From Bacteroidales bacterium (GTDB lineage: Bacteria; Bacteroidota; Bacteroidia; Bacteroidales; UBA932), in the NCBI GenBank assembly GCA_017469425.1, contig JAFUGJ010000036.1, positions 186,001-250,000 of the forward strand: a stretch of 64,000 bases of DNA, in the 5' to 3' direction. This document shows positions 9,772 to 18,554 of the stretch, piece after piece (the first letter of the stretch is position 1; every line of letters begins with the position of its first letter). Below the pieces are notes generated by a model. It was not told the origin of the DNA and did not search any database. It saw only the letters and a list, made by a program, of their open reading frames with translations. Position numbers and translations under genes: made by a program.

Positions 9772-9790
9772 CTGTGGTATACTGTGGTGC
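9772..9790 (-). promoter_or_regulatory. Putative operator of the Sus operon (direct half-sites)
   Basis: On the + strand this reads CTGTGGTATACTGTGGTGC, two CTGTGGT units spaced about one helical turn apart. It fills the whole gap between the -7 box and the ATG. It matches 16 of 19 bases of the element at 11801-11819, and its first ten bases match the element before the GH97 operon. A repressor bound here would sit on the transcription start. Confidence 0.55.
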
Positions 9791-9797
9791 AAAAATA
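9790..9797 (-). promoter_or_regulatory. -7 box of the Sus operon promoter
   Basis: Minus-strand TATTTTTG fits the Bacteroidota TAnnTTTG element; the ATG at 9771 lies 18 nt downstream. Confidence 0.7.
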
Positions 9798-9844
9798 GGA
9801 ATAATTTCTCTATCTGCCAAAGGTTTCACATGCGGAATATTGTT

Positions 9845-9852
9845 TATATTTG
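9845..9852 (+). promoter_or_regulatory. -7 box of the epimerase-like gene, leaderless spacing
   Basis: TATATTTG ends 5 nt before the ATG at 9858, the same spacing as from the -7 box to the first base of the SRP RNA in this window, so the mRNA probably begins at the start codon. Confidence 0.7.
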
Positions 9853-9857
9853 CGGCG

Positions 9858-10730
9858 ATGATTGAAATATGCGGAAAACATATCGCGCTGAGCCTGCATG
9901 AACCGGGCGACGGGTATTATCTCGGAACGCGTTTCGACCATGCCGGGGTCTTTGCCGGTGTGCGGAAGGACGGCGGGCCGAATCTGGCGGAAGAGTGGTT
10001 CGAGAGCTACAGCCCTACCATGCACGATGCCGTCTGCGGACCTGCGGAAGAGTTTTCTCCCATCGGCCCCGACCGTAAAGGAGAACGCTTTCTGAAAATC
10101 GGCGTGGGTCTTCTTGAAAACCCTTTTGACGCGCCCTACGACCGCTTCCGTCTTTATCCGCTTGCCGATGCAGGCAGCAGGGAAACCACGGTTTCCGGCA
10201 GCGGATGCAGTTTCTTCCACAGCATCGACACCCCTGAAGGCTGGGCATACCGCTACACCAAAACCATAAGCGTCCACGACAGCGGATTTGAAATCCTGCA
10301 CGAACTCCGGAACACCGGACGCAAACCCCTCAAAGGCGACACATACAACCACAATTTCTTTACTTTCGGAAAGTTGCAGACAGGCCCTGCCCGGGAAATA
10401 CACTTCGGATTCGAGCCCGTGGGGAAATGGCGGGCCCGCTACGACAGCGTCGCACTGGAAGGACGGAGCCTGGTTTTCTCCCGGGCGCTGCTGAAAGGGG
10501 AATCCGTTTACATGGGTGACATAGGTCTTTCCACCGATGACGGTCCTGCCCGGGCACCATACAGTTTCACCATCCGCGAAAGCGGGCAGCACATTGAAAT
10601 CGAAGGCGACGCGCCGGTGAGCAAGGCTGTTTTCTGGGCGAATCACCGCATTGCATGCATTGAGCCTTATGTCGGTTTCGACATCGCTCCCGGAGAAACC
10701 TTCCGCTACAAGTTGAAATACTCCCTGTAG
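9858..10730 (+). CDS. Aldose 1-epimerase-like (galactose mutarotase fold) protein
   Basis: A 290-residue cytoplasmic protein without a signal peptide. It looks like the beta-sandwich of aldose epimerases: GDTYNHNFFTF (His in a conserved Asn-His context), a late acidic strand and IEPYVGFDIAPGETFRYKLKY at the C-terminus. The canonical mutarotase residues are not all obvious, so this may be a divergent subfamily with another sugar ligand. I chose the ATG at 9858 because an upstream in-frame ATG (9759) would precede the -7 box. It is divergent from the Sus operon and its last 25 bp overlap the convergent DUF4434-like gene. A role in anomer interconversion for the operon's sugar is an inference. 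Confidence 0.62.
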   Translation: MIEICGKHIALSLHEPGDGYYLGTRFDHAGVFAGVRKDGGPNLAEEWFESYSPTMHDAVCGPAEEFSPIGPDRKGERFLKIGVGLLENPFDAPYDRFRLYPLADAGSRETTVSGSGCSFFHSIDTPEGWAYRYTKTISVHDSGFEILHELRNTGRKPLKGDTYNHNFFTFGKLQTGPAREIHFGFEPVGKWRARYDSVALEGRSLVFSRALLKGESVYMGDIGLSTDDGPARAPYSFTIRESGQHIEIEGDAPVSKAVFWANHRIACIEPYVGFDIAPGETFRYKLKYSL

Positions 10731-11791
10731 CGCTCGTACAGATGCCCGGCCTGCAGGTATGCCGACTGGGGGCTCATGAAGTGGCTGAATTCGAAGGTGA
10801 TGGCTTTGTCGTAACCCGCTCGTTTTGCAGCCTCCAGCTTCAGACGCAGCTTGTCGAACTTGATAGGAAGGAATTTGATTGGCATGTCGCGGTCGAAACT
10901 CTCCGCATTGGTCCAGCACTTCATGCCATAACGGTCCGCAAGCTTTTTGTTCACCTCGAAAAACGCATCCAGTTCATCGTAGTCGATGTGCCCGTCCTGA
11001 AAGGCGCATGCATCCACGAATTCATGGATTCCGTCAAAGATTTCATCCCACTCCCTCTCGTGCTCCTGCACCGACACGGCCTCAGCCTTGGTGAGCGAAG
11101 CCCCTGCGGCTGCAACGGCCTTCTTCCCGTCAATCCAGGGAGAAATGAAGGTAGGAAGTCCGCCCGACACTTCCTTGCACTGGCGGCCCATGGCGCGGAA
11201 ACTCTCGATGGCGCCCTTGGTGGCGCGGGAAATCTCCCCGCTGATGTACCATCCGGCGAAGCTGCGGTACCTGGAGCCGTAACGCTCCCATACTTCGTCG
11301 ATTACATATTTGTTGGACTCCACTTCGAAGGACATGTCGCCGGTATCCCAATAGCGCCCCGAGTCGTAAAGGCCCAGCATGAACTTCATCCCGTACTTTT
11401 CAGCAAGGCGGCAGAACATGTCGACAAGGTCCACCGAAGGCATGTAGCAGCCTTTTTTCAGAAGATAGGGCGAGGGATAAGTAATGAACTTGCGGTAGCC
11501 GCAGCGGATGTCGATGACGGTGTCGATGCCCATGGCCTTCATGTAGCGGAAATCCCTGTCCCATTCGCGCTCTCCCCAGTTCTGATGGGGAATGTCGTGG
11601 GAGATTTCATCCAGGAAGGTGCCGGTGATGGGAAGCGCGTTGCCCCTCGGTACCAGCAGGGTGCCGTTTACTGACGGGTCGGCTTCAACACCCCATGGGT
11701 CGGCTCCCGTCTGCCTGCATCCCGATGCCATGAACGGCACCGTGGCGGCTGCCAGGGCCGATTTCTTCAAAAAATCTCTGCGGTTGTCCAT
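10706..11791 (-). CDS. Secreted TIM-barrel protein, DUF4434-like (possible glycosidase)
   Basis: A 361-residue protein starting MDNRRDFLKKSALAAA: a twin-arginine-type signal (NRRDFLKK) followed by a lipobox-like MASGC. The body looks like a (beta/alpha)8 barrel, with strands such as MKFMLGLYDSG, FAGWYISGEI (a Glu at the expected end of strand 4), GLPTFISPWI and KAITFEFSHFMSP. This resembles DUF4434-type putative glycoside hydrolases. I chose the start at 11791, matching the signal peptide; a longer frame to 11899 would begin upstream of the promoter. It lies divergent to the sugar porter and shares the operator found at the Sus operon. Substrate unknown. Confidence 0.6.
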   Translation of the reverse strand: MDNRRDFLKKSALAAATVPFMASGCRQTGADPWGVEADPSVNGTLLVPRGNALPITGTFLDEISHDIPHQNWGEREWDRDFRYMKAMGIDTVIDIRCGYRKFITYPSPYLLKKGCYMPSVDLVDMFCRLAEKYGMKFMLGLYDSGRYWDTGDMSFEVESNKYVIDEVWERYGSRYRSFAGWYISGEISRATKGAIESFRAMGRQCKEVSGGLPTFISPWIDGKKAVAAAGASLTKAEAVSVQEHEREWDEIFDGIHEFVDACAFQDGHIDYDELDAFFEVNKKLADRYGMKCWTNAESFDRDMPIKFLPIKFDKLRLKLEAAKRAGYDKAITFEFSHFMSPQSAYLQAGHLYERYREYFNL

Positions 11792-11800
11792 AATGTCGTG

Positions 11801-11819
11801 CTTTGGTGTACTCTGGTGC
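11801..11819 (-). promoter_or_regulatory. Putative operator, second copy
   Basis: The + strand reads CTTTGGTGTACTCTGGTGC, 16 of 19 identical to 9772-9790. It lies between the minus-strand -7 box at 11831-11838 and the ATG of the DUF4434-like gene, so it covers the predicted start region of that mRNA. Confidence 0.5.
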
Positions 11820-11830
11820 GATTTTCTTTG

Positions 11831-11838
11831 CAAATGTA
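11831..11838 (-). promoter_or_regulatory. -7 box of the DUF4434-like gene
   Basis: Minus-strand TACATTTG, back to back with the sugar porter promoter at 11851-11858. Confidence 0.6.
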
Positions 11839-11850
11839 TCCATAATAGCC

Positions 11851-11858
11851 TATTTTTG
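11851..11858 (+). promoter_or_regulatory. -7 box of the sugar porter
   Basis: TATTTTTG, 21 nt upstream of the ATG at 11880. Confidence 0.65.
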
Positions 11859-11879
11859 CAAGGATAAAACAAGCAATCT

Positions 11880-13271
11880 ATGAGAAAGAATGTAAACATG
11901 GCTTATGTGGTATTCCTCTCGGCAGTCGCCGCAATCGGAGGAATACTCTTTGGATACGACACCGCTGTCATCTCCGGCACCACCGAGATTGTCAAGGCCC
12001 AGTTCGGGCTGTCGGTGGGCCTTGAAGGATGGTATGTGGGATGTGCGCTAATAGGTTCCATACTCGGCGTAGCCGTTGCAGGAATGCTCAGCGACACCCT
12101 CGGGAGGAAGAAAACGATGCTGATTTCAGCACTCATGTTCAGCATTTCCGCAATAGGATGCGCAGTGTGCGCCGACTTCACGCAGCTGGTGGTTTTTCGA
12201 ATCATCGGCGGATTCGGAATAGGCGTCGTGTCGATAGTATCCCCCATCTACATTTCCGAAGTGGCGGTGGCGGAAAAGCGCGGAACGCTGGTGTCGCTCT
12301 ACCAGCTGGCAATCACCGTGGGATTTCTGGTGGCATATCTTGTCAACTATCTGGTTCTCAAGAATGCCGACACCACCCTTACCGAAGGCTCTCTCACCAC
12401 GAGAATGTTCAACGGTGAATACTGGCGCGGGATGCTCGGATATGAAACCCTGCCCGACCTTCTCTTCCTCGCGGTTATATTCTTCATCCCCGAAAGCCCC
12501 CGTTGGCTCATCGTCAAAGGCAGGGGCGACAAGGCCCTCGGCATTCTCACCCGCATCTACGGCAGCAGGGAGGAGGCCCTGGCACGCCGCGCCGACACCG
12601 AAGCCTCAATACAGGGCGAGGTGAAAAGCGAGTGGAAGGCCCTTCTTGAGCCCGGCATTTTCAAGGCAGTGCTCATAGGCTCCGCCATTGCGATTCTCGG
12701 ACAGTTCATGGGAGTGAACGCCGTGCTTTACTACGGCCCCAAGATTTTCCAGGATGCCGGTCTCAGCAGCGAAGGTTCCATGTTCTCCACGGTGCTCGTG
12801 GGCGTAGTGAACATGCTCACTACGGTGATAGCCCTGTTGATTATCGACAAGGTCGGGCGCAAGCAGCTTGTCTGGTGGGGCGTGGGAGGAATGATATTCT
12901 GCCTGCTCTGCATAGGCATATATTTTACCGGCATACTGCCGCTCGGAACGGGCTTCCTGCTGACATTCTTCCTGCTATATGTCTTCTGCACCGCCATCAG
13001 CATCAGCGCAGTGGTGTTCGTGCTGCTTAGCGAGATGTACCCCAACCGCGTGCGCGGGCTTGCAATGAGCATAGCCGGACTCGCCCTCTGGGTAGGAACA
13101 TATCTTATCGGACAGCTTACTCCCTGGATGCTGCAGAGCCTCACCCCGGCAGGCACCTTCTTCCTGTTTGCCGCCATGTGCGTGCCCTACCTGCTGATTA
13201 TGTGGAAATATGTTCCCGAAACCACAGGAAAAACCCTCGAGGAAATTGAGCAGTATTGGAAAAAATCGTAA
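11880..13271 (+). CDS. Sugar porter (MFS, XylE/GLUT type)
   Basis: A 463-residue protein with 12 membrane segments and the sugar-porter signatures: GGILFGYDTAVISG in TM1, DTLGRKKTM in loop 2-3, PESPRWLIVKGR after TM6, DKVGRKQL in loop 8-9 and PETTGKTLEEIE at the end. Such carriers are typically proton symporters for hexoses or pentoses in the inner membrane. It is followed 9 bp later by the GH89 enzyme, so the pair is likely co-expressed and the porter may take up the monosaccharide released in the periplasm (GlcNAc or the residual sugar). Confidence 0.93.
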   Translation: MRKNVNMAYVVFLSAVAAIGGILFGYDTAVISGTTEIVKAQFGLSVGLEGWYVGCALIGSILGVAVAGMLSDTLGRKKTMLISALMFSISAIGCAVCADFTQLVVFRIIGGFGIGVVSIVSPIYISEVAVAEKRGTLVSLYQLAITVGFLVAYLVNYLVLKNADTTLTEGSLTTRMFNGEYWRGMLGYETLPDLLFLAVIFFIPESPRWLIVKGRGDKALGILTRIYGSREEALARRADTEASIQGEVKSEWKALLEPGIFKAVLIGSAIAILGQFMGVNAVLYYGPKIFQDAGLSSEGSMFSTVLVGVVNMLTTVIALLIIDKVGRKQLVWWGVGGMIFCLLCIGIYFTGILPLGTGFLLTFFLLYVFCTAISISAVVFVLLSEMYPNRVRGLAMSIAGLALWVGTYLIGQLTPWMLQSLTPAGTFFLFAAMCVPYLLIMWKYVPETTGKTLEEIEQYWKKS

Positions 13272-13280
13272 CTTTACGCT

Positions 13281-15458
13281 ATGAAAACAAAAACCCTACT
13301 GGCCGCAGCGCTGGCCGCCCTTGTCCTTGCCGCATGCAACAGCGGCACTCCCGAAAGTGTAAAAACCGCCAATGAGCTCGCCAAGAGGCTGATTCCCGCC
13401 CAGGCTAAGCACATAGTTTTCCGCGAGATTCCCGCCGACACCACCGATGTGTTCGAACTCAGCAGCGAAGGCGGCAAGATAGTCATCGGCGCAAACAATG
13501 CGGGCACCATGGCCGTGGGGCTCAACTACTACCTCAACAACTATTGCAACACCACCGTGTCGGAATACGCGGCACATCCCGTGGAAATGCCCGAAGTGCT
13601 GCCCGAGGTGAGCGAGCCGGTACGCGTGAGCGCAAAGGTACAATACCGCTTCTACCTCAACTACTGCACCTTCGGCTACACCATGCCCTGGTGGGGATGG
13701 AAAGAATGGGAGCGCTTCATCGACTGGATGGCGCTGAACGGAGTGAACATGCCCCTCGCAACCACCGGGGAAGAAGCCACCTGGCAGAGGGTGTGGAGGC
13801 GTTTCGGCATGAGCGACGACCAGATACGGGAGCATTTCACCGGGCCCGCACATCTCGCATGGCACAGGATGGTGAACATCAACAAATTCCAGGGCCCCCT
13901 TCCGCAGGACTGGATAGATGCGCAGGCCGAACTTGAAAAGAAGATTCTCGCCCGCGAGCGTTCCCTCTCCATGACCCCGGTGCTGCACTCTTTCAGCGGC
14001 AGCGTGCCTGCGGTTTTCAAGGACATGCATCCCGAAGCCAATATTTCCAAGGTCAGCAACTGGGGCGGATTCGGCGACCCTTACCGCTGCTGGTTCCTCT
14101 CCCCTACCGACCCCATTTACAAGGAAGTTCAAAAGGTATATATCGAGGAGCAGACAGCCCTCTTCGGCACCGACCACATCTACGGGCTCGACCCTTTCAA
14201 CGAGGTTGACGCCCCTTCGTGGGATCCCGAAACCCTCGCCGCGATGGGAAGCGCCTTCTACGGTTCGCTCGAAGCAGCCGACCCCGACGCCATATGGCTC
14301 CAGATGGGATGGTTCCTCATAAACGACCGCAAGCACTGGACTTCCGAAAACATGGAAGCATTCCTCGGAAGCGTTCCCAAGGGCAAGATGATAATGCTCG
14401 ATTATCACGACGACTGGACCCTGGGCTGGAAAATCACCGACAGCTTCTACGGGCATCCCTACATTGCCTGCGCCCTGCTGAATTTTGGCGGAAACACCCT
14501 CTTCAACGGCAACTTCCCCACCCTCATCCCCAACTATGAAGAGACCTTCCGCGACGGCGGACGCAACCTCCAGGGAGTAGGAAGCACCCTCGAAGGATTC
14601 GGCACCAACCCCTACTATTATGAGTTCGTGCTGAGCCTCGGGTGGAACTATCCCCAAAGCCCGGATGAATGGATTGACAAGCTTGCCGACAGGCACATAG
14701 GCCGCGAGGACGCCGCCGCAAGGGCACTCTGGCACAGGCTGATAAAGGAAATCGCGCCACAGTACACCGGCACCGGGGTATCCATGAACGCACATCCAAA
14801 GTTCGGCGAGCATTATAACTGGACCGTCAAGTATCCCGACATCAAGGGCTGGACGCCGTTCCTCAAAGGAGCTTGGCGCGAGATGCTGGAAATCGGCTCC
14901 GACCGCTACGAATACAAATACGATGTGGCGAACATCGGCCGCCAGGCCCTCGGCGACTATTTCGACATCCTAAAGGACAGCCTTGAAACGGCCTGGAACA
15001 ACAAGGACCTTGCACTGGCCAAGGCACTCAAGGCTGAAATGAGCGAAGTGCTGGACGACTGCGACGCACTCATGGCCTGCATTCCCGAGATGAACCTGCA
15101 GAACTGGAACGAAGCCGCCCGCAGCTGGGGAAAAACTCCGGCGGAGAAGGACTACTACGAGCGTTGCGCCCGCACGATTGTGAGTATCTGGGGCAACAAC
15201 CGCGGGCTTACCGACTATGCCAACCGCCAGTGGGCAGGGCTTATCAAGAGCTACTACAAGCCGCGCTGGATGATGTTCTGCGACGACATCATCGCCGGCA
15301 TCGAAGACGGCAAGCTGGTGAGCAAATCCAACTACGACGCGCGCCTTCGTTTCCATGAAGTGAGCTGGACCGAACCCAGCGTGACGCCTATCGACTACAC
15401 CGCACCCGGCGACCCTCTTCAGACCGCCCGCAGGATAGCTGACAGATACGGATTCTGA
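13281..15458 (+). CDS. Alpha-N-acetylglucosaminidase, GH89 lipoprotein
   Basis: A 725-residue protein with a lipoprotein signal (AALVLAACNSG). It has the GH89/NAGLU layout: a small N-terminal alpha/beta domain (about 30-110), a catalytic barrel beginning with YRFYLNYCTFGYTMPWWGW, and a C-terminal helical domain. Candidate catalytic acids are the Glu in LDPFNEVDAPSWDP (about 308) and the Glu in GSTLEGFGTNPYYYEF (about 438), matching the two glutamates known in the human enzyme by context. NAGLU enzymes remove terminal alpha-linked GlcNAc, as in heparan sulfate or alpha1,4-GlcNAc-capped mucin glycans. A weak -7-like TAACTTTA ends 4 nt before the ATG. Confidence 0.95.
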   Translation: MKTKTLLAAALAALVLAACNSGTPESVKTANELAKRLIPAQAKHIVFREIPADTTDVFELSSEGGKIVIGANNAGTMAVGLNYYLNNYCNTTVSEYAAHPVEMPEVLPEVSEPVRVSAKVQYRFYLNYCTFGYTMPWWGWKEWERFIDWMALNGVNMPLATTGEEATWQRVWRRFGMSDDQIREHFTGPAHLAWHRMVNINKFQGPLPQDWIDAQAELEKKILARERSLSMTPVLHSFSGSVPAVFKDMHPEANISKVSNWGGFGDPYRCWFLSPTDPIYKEVQKVYIEEQTALFGTDHIYGLDPFNEVDAPSWDPETLAAMGSAFYGSLEAADPDAIWLQMGWFLINDRKHWTSENMEAFLGSVPKGKMIMLDYHDDWTLGWKITDSFYGHPYIACALLNFGGNTLFNGNFPTLIPNYEETFRDGGRNLQGVGSTLEGFGTNPYYYEFVLSLGWNYPQSPDEWIDKLADRHIGREDAAARALWHRLIKEIAPQYTGTGVSMNAHPKFGEHYNWTVKYPDIKGWTPFLKGAWREMLEIGSDRYEYKYDVANIGRQALGDYFDILKDSLETAWNNKDLALAKALKAEMSEVLDDCDALMACIPEMNLQNWNEAARSWGKTPAEKDYYERCARTIVSIWGNNRGLTDYANRQWAGLIKSYYKPRWMMFCDDIIAGIEDGKLVSKSNYDARLRFHEVSWTEPSVTPIDYTAPGDPLQTARRIADRYGF

Positions 15459-15461
15459 TTC

Positions 15462-16274
15462 TTGGCTGCAGTCCTCCCATACTGGCATCCCGACGCCGAC
15501 TTCAGCGGGCTTCCGTTCTTCATCAGAAGGATGGATACCAAAGGATTCATCAAAGCCCCGGACCTGCCTCTGGCATCGGTGCCCATGACAGCATTCCTGT
15601 TCCTCACCGGAGGAGAGCTTCTGGTTGAAACCGGCAAGGAATCTCACCTGTGCTACGCCGGACAGCTGCTGATAATTCCAAGCAAGACACCTTTCATAAT
15701 CCGCTACTACAACAACTGCACAGGCTATTGCGGCGGCTTCACTCCGGCGGCACTTTCCGCCGACACCGGAATGATTCTTCCCGCAGAAGTCCTCCACACC
15801 GCATTCTGGTTCGACGAAGGGGTTTTTGCTGGCGAACTTTTCAACATGCTGGCCATTTCGTACGAGAATTCCGGCACGGATTTCATCGCCAGGGGCTTGG
15901 AATTGCTGCTTTGCATGGCCGGAACCCCAAGGCAGAAACTGACACATCCGCTGGTGGAACTGTTCCTCGAAAAGCTGTTTGACGAAACGGCGCCCATTCT
16001 AAGCGGAAAAGACTATGCACAGGCTTGCGGAGTTTCGCTGAACTGGCTCAACCGGACGGTCAAAAAGGAAACCGGGCGGAGCGTAGGAGGATGGATAGAC
16101 ACCGCCCGTCTCGGCAGGGCGAAGAAACTCCTGCAGGACGGAAGCATGGCGATAATAGACATTGCTTCTGCGGTAGGGCTCGACGACCAGTCGTATTTTT
16201 CACGCTTCTTCAAACGCAACTGCGGCATGACTCCTTCCGAATTCCGAAAGCGGCTCAAAACGAAGCACGGATAA
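15462..16274 (+). CDS. AraC-family transcriptional regulator
   Basis: A 270-residue protein if translation starts at the TTG 3 bp after the GH89 stop; the first ATG is at 15531 (247 residues). The N-terminal half is cupin-like (LLVETGKESHLCYAGQLLIIPSKTPFII), a ligand-binding fold. The C-terminal 100 residues hold two AraC helix-turn-helix motifs: YAQACGVSLNWLNRTVKKE, then IIDIASAVGLDDQSYFSRFF. Its tight position behind GH89 suggests it senses a degradation product and controls the island, but it could equally act on the TonB receptor downstream. It is the only regulator within the 1-19 kb island. Confidence 0.9.
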   Translation: MAAVLPYWHPDADFSGLPFFIRRMDTKGFIKAPDLPLASVPMTAFLFLTGGELLVETGKESHLCYAGQLLIIPSKTPFIIRYYNNCTGYCGGFTPAALSADTGMILPAEVLHTAFWFDEGVFAGELFNMLAISYENSGTDFIARGLELLLCMAGTPRQKLTHPLVELFLEKLFDETAPILSGKDYAQACGVSLNWLNRTVKKETGRSVGGWIDTARLGRAKKLLQDGSMAIIDIASAVGLDDQSYFSRFFKRNCGMTPSEFRKRLKTKHG

Positions 16275-16348
16275 TCCTAATTTTTAAATTATCCATCCTA
16301 AAATAAATCTGAATAATTGCGGAACTTTGCCTGCGCGTTAGCAGGAGT

Positions 16349-18550
16349 ATGACCGTTCTCAGTTTTTTATTGCTTCTGGGCACTGCGCCGCTGCAAAGCG
16401 ACACGGTGCTGACGCCCTCGTCCGTAAGCGCAGTAAAGCAGAGCATCAGCCTCGACAGGCTGGCAGCCCCTTCTACTACCCTGGAGGCTTCCGTGATGCA
16501 GGCCCACGGCATAAGTTCCCAGGCATCTTTCGCCGCCGCCGTGCCCGGCCTTTACATTCCGGAATACGGAGCATCGCTGACATCCACCATCTATGTGCGG
16601 GGACTCGGCTCGCGCATGGACAATCCCGTCGTAGGCTACTACATCGACGACATTCCCATCATCGACAAAAATGCCTACGACTTCGATTGGAACGGAGTCG
16701 GCAGTGCGAGTTTCCTGCGCGGCCCCCAGGGTACGCTTTACGGAAGAAACTCCATGTGCGGGATACTGTCGCTGCACAGCACCGGCCCCCGGGGATTCGG
16801 AGGACCCATGCTCCGGGCAGAATACGGCAGCGCCTCTTCACTGCGGGTTTCCGCGGAAGCGGCATCGGGAAACAGCGTTTTCGGAGCGGGTCTGCGCCGC
16901 AGCGACGGTTTTTTCCAAAATGAATATGACGGCCGCATGTGCGACCCCTACCTCGGCGGAAATTTCCGATGGAAATGGGAATCCGGCCCGGACGACAGGC
17001 TCCGGCTTTCCAACAGCCTGAATGTTTTCGTTTCCGACGAAGGCGGCTTTGCCTACGGGCTCATGGAGGATGGCGTGCGGCACGAAGCCGACTACGACGG
17101 GGAAGGCTCCTACCGGAGAGTCAGCCTGCTGGAAGGCTTCAAACTAAGTTTCTCAGGGCAAAATGCCAGAATCGACGGCATGGCTTCGCTGCAGCTTCTT
17201 GCCGACAGGATGCGTATGGACCAGGACTACAGCCCCGTGCCTGTTTTCACTCTGGAGCAGCGCCAGAGAAGCGCCGCCCTCACCTTCGAGCTGATAGCGC
17301 GCCCCGCACGCAGCCATGCACACTGGAAACCACAGACGGGGTTCTTTGCCATGGGCAAGGCCAACTCCATGCACGCGCCGGTGGAATTCCTGCGCGACGG
17401 CATACAGACTCTAATCCTCGATAATGCTAATTCCAACATTCCGGGCGACATAGGCCATCTGGATATTTCGGACGACAGTTTTACTGCAGCCTCCGAATTC
17501 GGACTGTTCAACTGGGATGCCGCCCTTTACCACGAATCGCTTTTCGAATTCGGAAGATGGGTACTGACAGCCGGGATGCGGCTGGAACTGGAAGGAGCCG
17601 CAATGAATTACGACAGCGAGGCTCTTGTACACTACCGCTTCGTGCCGACCATGGCCGCCCACAAAGCCTTTTCGACCGCCTATAAGGGAAGCATCTTCCA
17701 TATATGGCCGGTATTGCTGCCGAAACTTTCCGCCGTCTACGACCTGCCGCTGGGCGACGGCCGCAGACGGCTGAAACTCTATGCATCCGCAACCAAGGGA
17801 TTCCGTGCGGGAGGATTCAATACCCAGATATTCTCCGACATCCTGCAGAACATGATGATGAACGGGCTCATGAAGGATTTGGGAGTATATTTCGACAGAC
17901 CCATGGTCTCGGTGGGAGCAGGCAATACGGAATACAGGCCGGAGCAGGCGACAAACTTCGAACTGGGAGCAAGGTTTGGCAAAGGCACGGAGCTGAAGGC
18001 GGAATTATGCGCCTTCCTAATGCAGGTAGAAGGGCAGCAGCTGACCGTTTTCCCTCCGGGGATGTCCACCGGAAGGATGATGGCAAACGCGGGAAAATCG
18101 CGCAGCCATGGGGCCGAAGCCGAGCTTTCCGTGAACAAGGGGCGCTTCCATGCCATCCTGACCGGGAGCTGGGCTGAAGCCAGGTTTACCGAATACGATG
18201 ACGGGAACAACGACTACGCAGGCAGACGGATTCCGTACAGCCCGAGATTCACCTTGTTTGCCGGGGCAGGCTGTGACATCCCCGTTTCCGGCAGCACCCT
18301 CGGCATAGGAGCCGACTTGCGTGGCGCAGGGCCTTTCGAATGGAACGAAGCCAACACCCTCCGCGAGCCCTTCACTCCGGTGTTCGGGGCAAGAATCAGC
18401 CTTCGCAAAGACGGAAAGGAACTATACCTTCGGGGAGAAAACCTTGCCGACGCTTCGTACCACACTTTTTATTTCAGGTCCATGAGCAAGGATTATCTTG
18501 CCGCAGCCAAACCCCGCAGGATTTATGCAGGATTATCAATTAAATTATAA
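16349..18550 (+). CDS. TonB-dependent receptor (non-SusC type)
   Basis: A 733-residue outer-membrane receptor with a short signal sequence, a plug domain (about 45-150, with SFLRGPQGTLYGRNSMCGIL) and a 22-strand-type barrel ending in an aromatic-rich C-terminal segment (RIYAGLSIKL). It lacks the N-terminal carboxypeptidase-like domain and length of SusC proteins and has no SusD partner. It therefore resembles receptors for siderophores, cobalamin, haem or small oligosaccharides. It is followed 4 bp later by a calycin-like lipoprotein gene. No cobalamin or other riboswitch is visible in the 74-bp gap upstream. Substrate unknown. Confidence 0.88.
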   Translation: MTVLSFLLLLGTAPLQSDTVLTPSSVSAVKQSISLDRLAAPSTTLEASVMQAHGISSQASFAAAVPGLYIPEYGASLTSTIYVRGLGSRMDNPVVGYYIDDIPIIDKNAYDFDWNGVGSASFLRGPQGTLYGRNSMCGILSLHSTGPRGFGGPMLRAEYGSASSLRVSAEAASGNSVFGAGLRRSDGFFQNEYDGRMCDPYLGGNFRWKWESGPDDRLRLSNSLNVFVSDEGGFAYGLMEDGVRHEADYDGEGSYRRVSLLEGFKLSFSGQNARIDGMASLQLLADRMRMDQDYSPVPVFTLEQRQRSAALTFELIARPARSHAHWKPQTGFFAMGKANSMHAPVEFLRDGIQTLILDNANSNIPGDIGHLDISDDSFTAASEFGLFNWDAALYHESLFEFGRWVLTAGMRLELEGAAMNYDSEALVHYRFVPTMAAHKAFSTAYKGSIFHIWPVLLPKLSAVYDLPLGDGRRRLKLYASATKGFRAGGFNTQIFSDILQNMMMNGLMKDLGVYFDRPMVSVGAGNTEYRPEQATNFELGARFGKGTELKAELCAFLMQVEGQQLTVFPPGMSTGRMMANAGKSRSHGAEAELSVNKGRFHAILTGSWAEARFTEYDDGNNDYAGRRIPYSPRFTLFAGAGCDIPVSGSTLGIGADLRGAGPFEWNEANTLREPFTPVFGARISLRKDGKELYLRGENLADASYHTFYFRSMSKDYLAAAKPRRIYAGLSIKL

Positions 18551-18554
18551 CAAT

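Noticed and set aside
13296..14813. A 505-codon frame antisense to GH89
   Set aside because: A shadow ORF; GH89 motifs are on the plus strand.
16274..16349. Possible cobalamin riboswitch before the TonB receptor
   Set aside because: The gap is only 74 bp with no B12-box-like sequence.
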